Origin: Pseudomonas frederiksbergensis
GTDB taxonomy: Bacteria > Pseudomonadota > Gammaproteobacteria > Pseudomonadales > Pseudomonadaceae
Direction of reading: 5' to 3'
Assembly (NCBI RefSeq): GCF_003732665.1
Contig: NZ_MOBP01000022.1
Coordinates: 1-64,000, forward strand
DNA length: 64,000 bases
Shown piece after piece: positions 1 to 9,055 of the stretch. Each line of letters starts with the position of its first letter. The stretch's first letter is position 1. The position numbers and the translations under genes were made by a program. The notes under the pieces were generated by a model. It had not been told where the DNA came from. It did no database searches and saw nothing but the letters and a program-made list of their open reading frames with translations.

Positions 1-97
1 ATGAACCGAAAGTTCGCAGCAAAAAAACACACAAAGCTGTCACATACCCATTCGCTGGAGCGTGATCCGCAAGGAAAACGAGCCGGCTACCGAATTT

Positions 98-213
98 CTT
101 GACGACCATAGAGCATTGGAACCACCTGATCCCATCCCGAACTCAGCAGTGAAACGATGCATCGCCGATGGTAGTGTGGGGTTTCCCCATGTGAGAGTAG
201 GTCATCGTCAAGA
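98..213 (+). rRNA. rrf: 5S ribosomal RNA
   Basis: The stretch carries the conserved gammaproteobacterial 5S core (CCGAACTCAGCAGTGAAACG, then GATGGTAGTGTGGGG), and its ends TTGACGACC and GGTCATCGTCAA pair as helix I. The length of about 116 nt is normal. Bases 1-97 upstream match a 23S-5S spacer; no tRNA cloverleaf was seen there. The 23S gene must lie just before the window. Exact ends are uncertain by 1-3 nt. Confidence 0.97.
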
Positions 214-223
214 TTAAATTCCG

Positions 224-256
224 AAACCCCTATCTGCGTATGCAGGTAGGGGTTTT
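224..256 (+). terminator. Rho-independent terminator of the rRNA operon
   Basis: A strong hairpin pairs AACCCCTATCTGC with GCAGGTAGGGGTT around a short loop and is followed by TTTGTTTT. It begins about 10 nt after the 5S end, which suits the end of an rrn transcript. Confidence 0.9.
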
Positions 257-285
257 GTTTTGCCTGCGAGAAAGTACGCTGCATT

Positions 286-323
286 AAAAAGCCCCACACA
301 GGAATCTCTGGTGGGGCTTTTTC
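286..323. terminator. Bidirectional terminator between the rRNA operon and the LLM oxidoreductase gene
   Basis: AAAAAGCCCCAC and GTGGGGCTTTTT form a stem with a U-run on either strand. It could back up rRNA termination on the plus strand and end the minus-strand oxidoreductase transcript, whose stop codon lies at 368. Confidence 0.85.
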
Positions 324-367
324 GTTCCTGACTACTAAGCGTGATCAGGGTTTCCCCAGCCGCACCC

Positions 368-1291
368 TCACTGAAACTTCGGAAGAATGTGTTCAGCAAT
401 CTCTTCAATCACCTCCGCCACTGGCCGTTCACTACGACGCATATGCAATCCAACATGCTGCACCCCTGCGTCACGCAAAGCCTGTAGTTCATCAATCAAC
501 GCCAGTCGCCCGCAACTGCCGCCAAAACGCACGCGCCGCATTGGCGCATAAGGATTTGCTTCCAGATCCAGATGAACAAAGCTGATATAAGGCTTATCGC
601 CGCCGACCTCACGCCACAGCCCCACTCGACGACGATGCTCATCCGGAGTGCCAGGGTAGGCGAGCCAACCGTCCATATGCTGGCCAATCCAGGCCGGAGA
701 CTGCTGCCCCAGTCCCGCCACCAGCAACGGCACCGGCTGATCACGCTCCGGTAGCAGGCGAGCGCCTTCCGGCAAGCGACCTTCACCCTGGCTACGCAAC
801 AACTCGACCGTGTCGCGAAAGATCTCGCCACGCTGCCCGTAGTCGACCCCAAACAACGGATATTCCATCGGACGGTCACCACTGGCGACCCCAAGGAGTA
901 ACCGCCCGTCACTCAGCTCATCAACGCTATTGGCAGCCTTGAGCGTCAACCACGGCTGACGTAACGGCAACACCACCGCTGCCGTCCCCAACATGATGTT
1001 GTCAGTAATCCCCGCCAGATAACCCAAATACGAAAAGGCTTCGAATACCTGCGCTGCATCGCCGAAATTGGGGTCATAGACCGGTACGTCGCGCACCCAA
1101 AGCGCCGCAAACCCAGCCTTGTCAGCCAAGCGTGCCATCGCGGCATGTTGCTTCAGATCGGGAACACCGAAAGGCCTGTCCTCGACCGCCCGAAGCCGTT
1201 GCCCAGCCGTGGACCAATCGTTATCCAGCGGCAGTTCCAGGCCAATGGAAAACCCGGTCGAGCCCAGTAATCGTTGAAATCGTGAGTGCAT
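368..1291 (-). CDS. Luciferase-like (LLM class) flavin-dependent oxidoreductase
   Basis: A 307-aa protein of the bacterial luciferase-like monooxygenase superfamily, most like the luciferase-type oxidoreductase BA3436 subfamily as I recall it. Family signatures are visible: an N-terminal GLELPLDN strand, the region from YLAGITDNIMLGT to LPLRQPW, and DELSDGRLLLGVASGDRP, which follows the usual DxLSxGRxxLGxGxG pattern of the TIM-barrel flavin site. The start is the ATG at 1291, preceded by GGAG; a TTG four codons upstream is less likely. Members use reduced FMN or F420 to oxidise small organics, and the substrate cannot be read from sequence. It stands alone between the rRNA operon and mrdA and is likely monocistronic. 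Confidence 0.85.
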   Translation of the reverse strand: MHSRFQRLLGSTGFSIGLELPLDNDWSTAGQRLRAVEDRPFGVPDLKQHAAMARLADKAGFAALWVRDVPVYDPNFGDAAQVFEAFSYLGYLAGITDNIMLGTAAVVLPLRQPWLTLKAANSVDELSDGRLLLGVASGDRPMEYPLFGVDYGQRGEIFRDTVELLRSQGEGRLPEGARLLPERDQPVPLLVAGLGQQSPAWIGQHMDGWLAYPGTPDEHRRRVGLWREVGGDKPYISFVHLDLEANPYAPMRRVRFGGSCGRLALIDELQALRDAGVQHVGLHMRRSERPVAEVIEEIAEHILPKFQ

Positions 1292-1567
1292 GGAAAGCTC
1301 CAAAAAAGGGAATCACATGCACTCAGTATCTACAGGCCCAACCACAAGAAAAATGCATGAATGGGAATATCAATCTTGAGTAAAACGCACGAGTTCACCA
1401 AAAAACCACACACACCCGACCGTCGTTTTGGCCCTCAAGGACAACCGTTTGAGGAAATCGCGCTAAAGTGCTGGCGTCATTTTTGGTATGGTGCAGCTCG
1501 TTTTTTAATGGACTGATTACAACGCTGAGGATCGGCCCCCCTTCATAGTCAAAGAGCTGCTGCAGAA
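1292..1567. other. Intergenic region between divergent LLM oxidoreductase and mrdA
   Basis: About 276 bases holding the promoters of both divergent genes. It is AT-richer than its flanks. I see no RNA gene, repeat or clear operator; small frames here lack ribosome sites and family resemblance. Confidence 0.5.
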
Positions 1568-3460
1568 ATGCCCGAACCAATACCGATCAAGGATCACGAA
1601 AAAGAGACGCGCCTGGTCAATAAAAGACTGATGGCCTGCGCCTTGTTTGTGGTCGCCATCACCTGCGCCCTGGTCGTGCGCATGTACGTGCTGCAAGTGG
1701 TCGAATTCGATTACCACTCGACCATTTCCGAAAACAACCGCGTCCACGTTTTGCCGATCACCCCGACCCGAGGACTGATCTATGACCGCAATGGCGTGGT
1801 TCTGGCGGATAACCGCCCCAGCTTCAACCTGACCATCACCCGCGAACGCGCCACGGATGTCAAAGAAGAACTGGATGAGGTGATCAACCTCCTGCATCTG
1901 CCCGCCGAAGACCGCACGTTGTTTGACAAGGCCATGAAACAGGCACGGCATCCGTTCGTTCCAGTGACCTTGTTCTACGAACTCACCGAAGAGCAGATCG
2001 CCGTGCTTGCGGTCAACGAGTTCCGTCTGCCGGGGCTGGATGTTGAGCCGCAATTCGTCCGCCACTACCCGATGGGCGCGCACTTTGCCCACTCGATCGG
2101 TTACGTCGGTCGTATCAACGAGAAAGAATCCAAGGCCCTGGACGGTGTGGAATACCGTGGCACCCAGTCCATCGGCAAGACCGGCATCGAGAAATTCTAC
2201 GAATCCGAGTTGCACGGCCACGTCGGTTACGAAGAAGTCGAGACCAACGCCCAGGGCCGCGTGCTGCGGGTGCTTAAGCACACCGATCCGACCCCCGGCA
2301 AAAACATCGTTCTGAGCCTCGACGTGCACCTTCAGGAAGCCGCCGAGGATGCCTTGGGGGATCGCCGTGGTTCTGTGGTCGCCCTCGATCCATCGACCGG
2401 CGAAGTGCTGGCCATGGTCAGCAAGCCAAGCTTCGATCCGAACATGTTCGTGACTGGTATCAGCTTCAAGGAATACGCGGCGCTGCATGACTCCATCGAC
2501 CGGCCGCTGTTCAACCGCGTCCTGCGCGGCCTCTATGCGCCGGGCTCGACCATCAAGCCGGAAGTGGCCATCGCCGGCCTCGACGCCGGCGTGGTCACCC
2601 CGCAGACCCGCGTCTTCGATCCCGGCTATTACCAACTACCGGACTTCGATCACAAATACCGCAACTGGAACCACAGCGGCGACGGCTGGGTGGACATGGA
2701 CGCAGCGATTATGCGTTCCAACGACACCTACTTCTACGACCTGGCGCACAAGCTCGGCATCGACCGCCTGCATGACTACATGGCCATGTTCGGCCTCGGC
2801 GAGAAAGTCTCCCTGGACATGTTCGAAGAATCCCCCGGTCTGATGCCGTCCCAGGCCTGGAAACGTGCGACACGCCGTCAGCCATGGTTCCCCGGTGAAA
2901 CCGTGATCCTGGGCATTGGCCAGGGCTACATGCAGGTCACGCCGCTGCAACTGGCCCAGGCCACGGCGCTGATTGCCAACAAAGGCGTGTGGAACCGACC
3001 GCACCTGGCCAAGACCGTCGATGGCGTTGCGCCGGTGGACGAGAACCCGATGCCGAACATCCTGCTCAAAGATCCGCGTGATTGGGAGCAGGTCAACCAC
3101 GGCATGCAAATGGTGATGCACGATGCCCGCGGCATTGCCCGCGCCGCAGCGGTGGGCGCCCAGTACCGCATCGCCGGCAAGAGTGGTACGGCGCAGGTGG
3201 TGGCGATCAAGCAGGGCGAGCGTTACAACCGGGCGAAAACCCTGGAACGTAACCGCGACAACGCCTTGTTCGTCGGTTTCGCCCCGGCCGAACATCCGAA
3301 GATTGTGATCTCGGTGATGATCGAAAACGGCGAAGCCGGTGGTCGGGTGGCCGGTCCAGTGGTGCGGCAGATCATGGACGCCTGGCTACTCGACCAGGAC
3401 GGCCATCTCAAGCCGCAGTACGCCACGCCCGCCAAAGCGCCGGGCGATCCTCACGTCTAA
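1568..3460 (+). CDS. mrdA: Penicillin-binding protein 2 (peptidoglycan D,D-transpeptidase)
   Basis: A 630-aa class B PBP. It has a short cytoplasmic N-terminus, one membrane anchor at about residues 20-40, a dimerisation domain (TPTRGLIYDRNG near residue 60) and a C-terminal transpeptidase domain. All three penicillin-binding motifs are intact: S327-T-I-K330 (nucleophile), S384-N-D386 (the SxD form typical of PBP2) and K538-S-G-T541. PBP2 cross-links peptidoglycan in the elongasome with RodA. Here no rodA or rlpA neighbour is present, unlike the usual mrdA-mrdB operon, so this is probably the second mrdA paralogue found in several fluorescent and putida-group pseudomonads (recalled, not checked). 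The start ATG at 1568 has only a weak Shine-Dalgarno. Confidence 0.95.
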   Translation: MPEPIPIKDHEKETRLVNKRLMACALFVVAITCALVVRMYVLQVVEFDYHSTISENNRVHVLPITPTRGLIYDRNGVVLADNRPSFNLTITRERATDVKEELDEVINLLHLPAEDRTLFDKAMKQARHPFVPVTLFYELTEEQIAVLAVNEFRLPGLDVEPQFVRHYPMGAHFAHSIGYVGRINEKESKALDGVEYRGTQSIGKTGIEKFYESELHGHVGYEEVETNAQGRVLRVLKHTDPTPGKNIVLSLDVHLQEAAEDALGDRRGSVVALDPSTGEVLAMVSKPSFDPNMFVTGISFKEYAALHDSIDRPLFNRVLRGLYAPGSTIKPEVAIAGLDAGVVTPQTRVFDPGYYQLPDFDHKYRNWNHSGDGWVDMDAAIMRSNDTYFYDLAHKLGIDRLHDYMAMFGLGEKVSLDMFEESPGLMPSQAWKRATRRQPWFPGETVILGIGQGYMQVTPLQLAQATALIANKGVWNRPHLAKTVDGVAPVDENPMPNILLKDPRDWEQVNHGMQMVMHDARGIARAAAVGAQYRIAGKSGTAQVVAIKQGERYNRAKTLERNRDNALFVGFAPAEHPKIVISVMIENGEAGGRVAGPVVRQIMDAWLLDQDGHLKPQYATPAKAPGDPHV

Positions 3461-3472
3461 GTGGTCGGGGCT

Positions 3473-4432
3473 TCACAGCACAGGCTCACGGATGCTGAGC
3501 ATGTGCTGGAAGCTCTCCAGGAACACCGTTTCCGCTTGAGTCATCTTCTGCTCGCGATTCCACAGCAGTTGGATATCGAAATCCACCACGCCGTCTTCCG
3601 GCGGCAAACGCCAGAGCAAACCTTGCTCGACATCCCGCCGCACCAAGTGCACCGGTAAACACCCAATTCCAAACCCTGCGCAGATCAAGCGGTAAATCTC
3701 TTCGAAACTGGTGGAGGACGCGACGATCTTGCCGGTAAAGCCCTGTTCATCGCGAAACAGCGTCAACGGTGAAAGATTGCCGCCCAGTTGATCGCTGGTA
3801 AAGCTGACGAAGTTCTCCGCCGCCAGTTGCTCCAGGGTCAGGTTTTCCTGACCGAACAACCGATGACGCTGGCCGCAGAAGTACGCATAGCGCTCGCGAA
3901 ACAGCACCCGCTGTTCCAGCCGTGGCTGCGGTAATCGGCACAGGCCGACGCCAATGGTCGCGGTCTTTTGCAGCAATGAACTGATGATGTTCGAGCTGCC
4001 CATCACCTCGACTTCCAGTTCGATTTTCGGGTGGGTTTCATGGAAGTCCGCAAGGAATTCATCGTAGTGCCGCGCCTGCACGCCACTGACGGTGAGAATG
4101 CGGATCTTGCCCACCACATCGTCATGCCGACTTTCCACCACCGTGCCCAAACGGGAAATATCGCCGTAGATATCCGCCGCAATGCGCAGGACTTCTTCCC
4201 CGGTTTCCGTCAGATCAAAGCGTCGGCCGCTGCGGGCAATCAGCACACATTCCAATTGTTCTTCCAGACGTTTCAGCGCCTGGCTCACCGCCGACTGGGT
4301 GATGTGCAAACGCGCGGCAGCGCGGCTCATGCTGCCTTCCTGGCCAATCACCAGATAAGTGCGAAGCAGGTTCCAATCGAGGCGGTCATTGAGAAATCGA
4401 CGACCGACCCACGGGTTCGAAGTGGAGGACAT
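3473..4432 (-). CDS. LysR-family transcriptional regulator (copy 1 of a paralogous pair)
   Basis: A 319-aa LysR protein. The N-terminal winged HTH (LDWNLLRTYLVIGQEGSMS through ITQSAVSQALKRLEEQL) is followed by an effector-binding domain. It is divergent from the MHS transporter at 4589 and most likely controls it and the operon behind. A close paralogue lies at 10049-10981 with the same opening (LNDRLDWNLLRT) and the same arrangement. The ATG at 4432 is chosen over a GTG at 4453. It converges on mrdA with a 12-base gap. The ligand is unknown; an organic or amino acid derivative carried by the transporter is the natural guess. Confidence 0.92.
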   Translation of the reverse strand: MSSTSNPWVGRRFLNDRLDWNLLRTYLVIGQEGSMSRAAARLHITQSAVSQALKRLEEQLECVLIARSGRRFDLTETGEEVLRIAADIYGDISRLGTVVESRHDDVVGKIRILTVSGVQARHYDEFLADFHETHPKIELEVEVMGSSNIISSLLQKTATIGVGLCRLPQPRLEQRVLFRERYAYFCGQRHRLFGQENLTLEQLAAENFVSFTSDQLGGNLSPLTLFRDEQGFTGKIVASSTSFEEIYRLICAGFGIGCLPVHLVRRDVEQGLLWRLPPEDGVVDFDIQLLWNREQKMTQAETVFLESFQHMLSIREPVL

Positions 4433-4482
4433 AAATGATCCATGTAGTAGCACAGCTAATAGTAAAGATAAGAATTTGAAAA

Positions 4483-4511
4483 TTGACTAATCCTGGCATG
4501 GAAGCGATAAA
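4483..4511 (+). promoter_or_regulatory. Sigma-70 promoter of MHS transporter operon 1, with shared LysR-region motif
   Basis: TTGACT and GATAAA are separated by 17 bp, 78 bp before the transporter start. The surrounding motif GAAAATTGACTAATC and the same -35/-10 pair with the same spacer recur at 11033-11061, in front of the paralogous transporter and also divergent from a LysR gene. This conservation marks the probable LysR-controlled promoter. Confidence 0.65.
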
Positions 4512-4588
4512 GCCCACAAGCGCCACAGAGTGCAACCGTATCCAGCCTTCAGTACCTGCCCAAAACTATAAATACACAGGGTCCTTGC

Positions 4589-5890
4589 ATGCACACCACC
4601 CCTCAACCGCGACGCGCCGCGGCCGCTGCCTTCATTGGCACGACCATCGAGTTCTACGACTTCTACATCTACGCCACTGCGGCGGCGCTGGTGCTCGGGC
4701 AAGTGTTCTTTCCCAGCAGTGACCCGGTGATGAGCACCTTGGCCGCGTTCGGCAGTTTCGCCGTCGGCTTCATTGCCCGCCCCATGGCCGGCATGGTCTT
4801 CGGTCACTTGGGTGATCGCCTCGGTCGCAAGAAAATGCTGCTGGTGACCATGGCGCTGATGGGCCTGGCCACCGCCGGTATCGGTTTGCTGCCCAGCTAC
4901 GCCAGCGTTGGCATTTGGGCGCCGGTCGGTCTGATCGTGCTGCGTTTGATCCAGGGTATTTCCGTCGGCGGCGAGTGGGGCGGGGCAGTGCTGATGGCCA
5001 GTGAGCACGCACCGGCCAAGCGCAAAACTTTCTACGCTTCGTTCGCCCAACTCGGCAGCCCGGCGGGTTTGCTGCTGGCGTTGATCGCTTTTCGTTTGGT
5101 GACATCCCTTGAGCCCGCGGACTTCCTGGCTTGGGGCTGGCGTCTGCCGTTCCTCGCCAGCGGTGTGCTGATGATGGTTGGCTTGATGATCCGTTCCGGG
5201 GTCCACGAATCACCGGAATTCGCCAAGGCCAGGGACAACAACGAAACGGCCCAATACCCGGTGAAGGACGTGATCCGTACCTGCTGGCGGCAGATCCTGT
5301 TCGCCGCTGCGGCCGTGACCATCGGTTCCGCCGGGTTCTTCTTCACCAACACCTTCATGATCACCTACGTCACCCAATACCAGGGCATCCCGCGCTCGAC
5401 CATTCTCGATTGCCTGTTCCTGGTGACGGTCATTCAATTGCTCTCGCAACCACTCTCCGCATTGCTCGCCGAGCGCATCGGTGAAGGTCGCTTCCTCAAA
5501 CTCGTCGCGCTGTTGTGCATGGTCACGCCGTACCCGATGTTCCTGCTGGTCGGCACGCAAAATATCGTGTTGATGACCCTCGGCATCGCCTTGGCGGTGG
5601 TGATCCTCTCGGCGCTGTACGCGGTGATTGCCGGGTACATGACCCAAGCGTTCCCGGTGCACCTGCGCTACTCGGGCATTTCCATCGCTTACCAGTTGAG
5701 CTGCGCCCTGGCCGGCGGCACCACGCCGCTGATCGGCACGCTGCTGGCCAGCAAGTTTTCCGGGCAATGGTGGCCGCTGGCGGTGTTCTTCACCTTGCTC
5801 TCGGCCCTGTCCCTGATCGGTGTTTGCGGCCTGGCCCGCCTGCGCGCCAACCCGGTCGTCACCCACGCTGCTAAAGAGGTGTATTCGTGA
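4589..5890 (+). CDS. MFS transporter, metabolite:H+ symporter (MHS) family, copy 1
   Basis: A 433-aa, 12-helix secondary transporter. It opens with AAAAFIGTTIEFYDFYIYATAAALV, then the loop 2-3 signature GHLGDRLGRKKML and the MHS hallmark GGEWGGAVLMASEHAP. MHS members (ShiA, ProP, KgtP, CitA types) import organic acids, osmolytes or shikimate-like compounds with protons. It is the first gene of an apparent operon and overlaps the aldolase gene by 4 bases. It is strongly similar throughout to 11145-12455, much more than to the third MHS protein at 7673. The substrate is unknown but is presumably broken down by the downstream enzymes. Confidence 0.93.
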   Translation: MHTTPQPRRAAAAAFIGTTIEFYDFYIYATAAALVLGQVFFPSSDPVMSTLAAFGSFAVGFIARPMAGMVFGHLGDRLGRKKMLLVTMALMGLATAGIGLLPSYASVGIWAPVGLIVLRLIQGISVGGEWGGAVLMASEHAPAKRKTFYASFAQLGSPAGLLLALIAFRLVTSLEPADFLAWGWRLPFLASGVLMMVGLMIRSGVHESPEFAKARDNNETAQYPVKDVIRTCWRQILFAAAAVTIGSAGFFFTNTFMITYVTQYQGIPRSTILDCLFLVTVIQLLSQPLSALLAERIGEGRFLKLVALLCMVTPYPMFLLVGTQNIVLMTLGIALAVVILSALYAVIAGYMTQAFPVHLRYSGISIAYQLSCALAGGTTPLIGTLLASKFSGQWWPLAVFFTLLSALSLIGVCGLARLRANPVVTHAAKEVYS

Positions 5891-6642
5891 GTAAACCCGC
5901 ACACATCGACCCGATTGAATGGCAAGCCCGTTGCGAACTGGCGGCGCTGTATCGCTTGGTCGCGCACTTTCGCATGACCGACCTGATCGACACCCACATC
6001 ACCCTGCGCATTCCGGGACCGGAGCATCATTTCCTGATCAACCGCTACGGGGTGATTTTCGACCGCATGCGCGCCTCGGACCTGGTGCGCATCGATCAGG
6101 ACGGACGCATCGTCGATCCCGAATACGCCGGTCACCGGGTCAACGCCGCAGGATTTGTCATTCACTCGGCGATCCACATGGCGCGTCCGGACCTGAACTG
6201 CGTAATCCACACGCACACCGCCGCTGGCATGGCCGTCGCGGCGCAGAAACAAGGCTTGCTGCCGATCACTCAGCATGCGCTGAAGTTCTACGGAAAATTG
6301 GCTTATCACACCTACGAAGGCATCGCGTTGTCGCTGGATGAGCGCGAGCGTTTGATTGCCGATCTTGGACCGCACCGGGCGATGATTCTGCGCAATCACG
6401 GCTTGCTGGTCGGCGGCTCCGGTGTGGCCCAGGCGTTCCAGGAAATCCACTTCCTGGAGCGTGCCTGTCAGGCGCAAGTGGCGGCGCTGGCCGGTGGTTC
6501 GGCGTTGCATTACCCGTCGCCGGAAGTCTGCGCCCACACCGCCGAACAGTTTGACCGTGATGAACAGGACAACATCATCGACCTGGCCTGGGAGGCCGCC
6601 TTGACCCTGATCGAATCCCAGCGCGAGTCCTACCTTTCATGA
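5887..6642 (+). CDS. Class II aldolase/adducin family protein
   Basis: A 251-aa FucA/AraD-type protein. The zinc ligands expected of the fold are visible: H-T-H in VIHTHTAAGMAVAAQ and the third His in ILRNHGLLVGG. Family members perform retro-aldol cleavage, epimerisation or decarboxylation on small hydroxy-acids or sugar phosphates. It starts at a GTG overlapping the transporter stop, with AAAGAGG upstream, and its own stop overlaps the next ATG, so it is translationally coupled in the operon. The dehydrogenase and transporter neighbours suggest catabolism of a hydroxy- or keto-acid; the exact substrate cannot be assigned. Confidence 0.9.
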   Translation: MSKPAHIDPIEWQARCELAALYRLVAHFRMTDLIDTHITLRIPGPEHHFLINRYGVIFDRMRASDLVRIDQDGRIVDPEYAGHRVNAAGFVIHSAIHMARPDLNCVIHTHTAAGMAVAAQKQGLLPITQHALKFYGKLAYHTYEGIALSLDERERLIADLGPHRAMILRNHGLLVGGSGVAQAFQEIHFLERACQAQVAALAGGSALHYPSPEVCAHTAEQFDRDEQDNIIDLAWEAALTLIESQRESYLS

Positions 6643-7568
6643 ACACCGTCGTCCTGCTGTCCCGCGACAGCCTGTTACTCAAGCAACTGCAAGCCGCGTT
6701 CGCCCGCAGCGCGCCGCAACTCACCACGGTGCTGGCCGATGATCCGCTGGCCAAGAATGCGCAGATCGCCGCGTGCTGGTTTCCCTTGCCCGGCAGTCTC
6801 GCGGCATTGCCGAACCTGCAAGTGATTCACTCGGTCGCCGCCGGTATTGATCACTTGGAGCACGACTCGTCGTGCCCGGATTTGCCGGTGTGCCGGGTGG
6901 TCGATCCCGGCCACCGCCAGGGCATGACCGAGTACGTGCGCTGGGCGGTGATTCACTATCACCGGGGCTTCGACCAAATACTGGAGCAACAGCGGCAGCA
7001 ACACTGGGAACGCCCGCTGCAACGGGCGGCGGGGCAATTCAAGGTCGGGGTGATGGGGCTTGGTTCGCTGGGCAGCGCGATTGCCGAGGATCTGGCCAGC
7101 GCGGGTTACGACGTTCGTGGTTGGGCACGTCGTGGCAAGGATCTGAGCGGTGTCCAGACCTTCGCCGGTGCGGAGCAACTGAACCCATTCCTCGATGGCT
7201 TGGAACTGCTAATCAACCTACTGCCATTGACTAGCGAAACTCGCGGCATTCTTGGCAATGCAACCTTCGAACACCTGGCCAATGGCGCCGCGCTAATCAA
7301 TTGCGGACGCGGCGGCCATCTGAATATCGATGACCTCGAACACGCCCTGAAACGAGGGAAACTGCGCGGCGCTTTGCTGGATGTTTTCGAACAGGAACCG
7401 TTGCCCGCTGATCATCGACTCTGGAGCATGCCCGGCGTCACGATCACGCCACACATGGCCTCGGCAGCTTCCCACGATTGTATTGCCGAACAAATAGCAG
7501 AGAACTTTCGCCGTTTAAGCGCCGATGAACCGCTTTTGAATTGCGCCGACCGAACACTCGGTTACTAA
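6639..7568 (+). CDS. D-2-hydroxyacid dehydrogenase, glyoxylate/hydroxypyruvate reductase A type
   Basis: A 309-aa NAD(P)-dependent D-2-hydroxyacid dehydrogenase, closest in pattern to GhrA. The Rossmann motif GVMGLGSLGSAIAEDL lies near residue 136. The catalytic Arg (NCGRGGHL), Glu (DVFEQEPLP) and His (TPHMAS) are all present. The reaction is reduction of a 2-oxoacid (glyoxylate or hydroxypyruvate type) to the D-hydroxyacid. The ATG overlaps the aldolase stop (ATGA), so the pair is probably co-expressed, and the aldolase product may be the substrate (inference). Confidence 0.9.
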   Translation: MNTVVLLSRDSLLLKQLQAAFARSAPQLTTVLADDPLAKNAQIAACWFPLPGSLAALPNLQVIHSVAAGIDHLEHDSSCPDLPVCRVVDPGHRQGMTEYVRWAVIHYHRGFDQILEQQRQQHWERPLQRAAGQFKVGVMGLGSLGSAIAEDLASAGYDVRGWARRGKDLSGVQTFAGAEQLNPFLDGLELLINLLPLTSETRGILGNATFEHLANGAALINCGRGGHLNIDDLEHALKRGKLRGALLDVFEQEPLPADHRLWSMPGVTITPHMASAASHDCIAEQIAENFRRLSADEPLLNCADRTLGY

Positions 7569-7575
7569 CAACAAA

Positions 7576-7597
7576 CTCGCCCACTAAGTTGGGCGAG
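7576..7597 (+). terminator. Stem-loop after the aldolase-reductase operon
   Basis: CTCGCCCA pairs with TGGGCGAG across a 6-base loop shortly after the ghrA-like stop. There is no U-run, so it could be an mRNA-stabilising or processing hairpin rather than a true terminator. It separates the first operon from the third MHS gene. Confidence 0.4.
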
Positions 7598-7672
7598 GCA
7601 TAACAACAATCCCTCACTCTCAAACGATTTACTGCCAGTAAAAAACAATTAATCAAATTCCTGGAGTCAGTG

Positions 7673-9037
7673 ATGAGCGATCTATCGTCCGCAGAAAAGT
7701 CCGGCGACCCGCCGATCAGTATGAAAAAAGTTGCTGTGGCCAGTGTCATCGGCACCACCGTTGAATGGTACGACCTGTTTGTTTTCGCTACGGCGTCGGC
7801 GCTGGTGTTCAACAAAGTGTTCTTCCCGGATTTTGTGCCGTTGATCGGCACGTTACTGGCCTTCGGCACGTTCGCTTCGGCGTACCTGGCGCGGATCGTC
7901 GGCGCAGCGTTGTTCGGGCACTTCGGTGACAAACTGGGACGCAAGTCGATGTTGCTGATTTCCCTGCTGACCATGGGCGCCGCCACGTTCGCCATCGGTT
8001 TGTTGCCCAACTACGCGGCTATCGGCATCTGGGCGCCGATCCTGCTGTTATTGCTCAGGGTGATTCAAGGTTTGGCGCTGGGTGGCGAGTGGGGCGGGGC
8101 GGTGTTGATGGCGGTAGAACATGCACCGGCCAACAAGCGCGGCTTGTACGGTTCGTGGGTGCAAATCGGCGTCCCGGCCGGAACCATGATCGCCAACCTG
8201 GCCTTCCTGTTGATCGCGGCCTACCTGTCCCCGGAAGACCTGTTGGCCTGGGGCTGGCGCATTCCATTTCTCGCCAGCATTTTGCTGATCGCCGTGGGTT
8301 TGTACATCCGCTTGAACATCGCCGAAACCCCGGCTTTCAACAAGGTCAAGGAGGCCGAAGTGCAGGTGAAAATGCCCCTGGCCGAAGTGTTTCGCAAGTA
8401 CTGGAAGCAAGTGGTGCTCGGCGGCATCGCGACGATGTCGACCGGTGCGTCATTCAACATCATCGTCGCGTTCGGCCTGACCTACGGCACGCAGAATCTC
8501 GGCTTCAGTCGCAGCACGATGCTCGGCGTGGTGTTGCTGTCCTGCGCCTGGTGCATCGTGATGTTGCCGGTGTTCGGCGCGCTGTCGGACCGCTACGGTC
8601 GCAAGCCGATCATCGTCGCCGGCATCGTTGCTGAAGCCCTGGTGGCGTTCCCGATGTTCTGGTTGATGGACACCAAAGAGCTGCCGTTGGTGATCTTCGG
8701 TTACCTGATGTTGATGACCGCGTTCGCCGCCAACTACGGACCGATTGCGACGTTCCTCGCCGAATTGTTCGGCACGCGGGTGCGCTATTCGGGGTTGTCG
8801 ATCAGCTACATGTTGTCCGGTTTGCTCGGCAGCGCGGCGACGCCGATTGTCACCACCGCTTTATTGGCGGCGACTGGCAAAGGGTCTTCGGTGGCCTGGT
8901 ACATGATCGGCGCGGCAGCGATTTCATTGCTGGCATTGTTGCTACTGACCGAGACCTTCAAGCGCGACATCAGCGAAGTCCCAGTCGAGGCTCCGGCCGA
9001 CCCGCAACACAAACCCTTCAAATCGGCTGCGGCCTAA
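7673..9037 (+). CDS. MFS transporter, MHS family (third, divergent member)
   Basis: A 454-aa, 12-helix MHS transporter with GTTVEWYDLFVFATASALV, GHFGDKLGRKSML and GGEWGGAVLMAVEHAP. The ATG at 7673 with CTGGAGTCAGTG upstream is preferred over the GTG at 7670. The central segment (YGTQNLGFSRSTM) and the C-terminus resemble the aromatic/shikimate-like MHS group more than the two sister transporters in this window. RidA and RraA-like genes follow within 20 bases, so the three probably form an operon. The substrate is unknown. Confidence 0.92.
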   Translation: MSDLSSAEKSGDPPISMKKVAVASVIGTTVEWYDLFVFATASALVFNKVFFPDFVPLIGTLLAFGTFASAYLARIVGAALFGHFGDKLGRKSMLLISLLTMGAATFAIGLLPNYAAIGIWAPILLLLLRVIQGLALGGEWGGAVLMAVEHAPANKRGLYGSWVQIGVPAGTMIANLAFLLIAAYLSPEDLLAWGWRIPFLASILLIAVGLYIRLNIAETPAFNKVKEAEVQVKMPLAEVFRKYWKQVVLGGIATMSTGASFNIIVAFGLTYGTQNLGFSRSTMLGVVLLSCAWCIVMLPVFGALSDRYGRKPIIVAGIVAEALVAFPMFWLMDTKELPLVIFGYLMLMTAFAANYGPIATFLAELFGTRVRYSGLSISYMLSGLLGSAATPIVTTALLAATGKGSSVAWYMIGAAAISLLALLLLTETFKRDISEVPVEAPADPQHKPFKSAAA

Positions 9038-9055
9038 ACCCAGGAGTTCCAAAGC

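Noticed and set aside
1..97. tRNA or 23S rRNA end in the first bases
   Set aside because: No cloverleaf and no recognisable 23S 3' end were seen; the stretch reads as the 23S-5S spacer.
1517..2635. A 372-codon frame antisense to mrdA
   Set aside because: A shadow of the mrdA coding frame, with biased composition and no ribosome site or recognisable domain.
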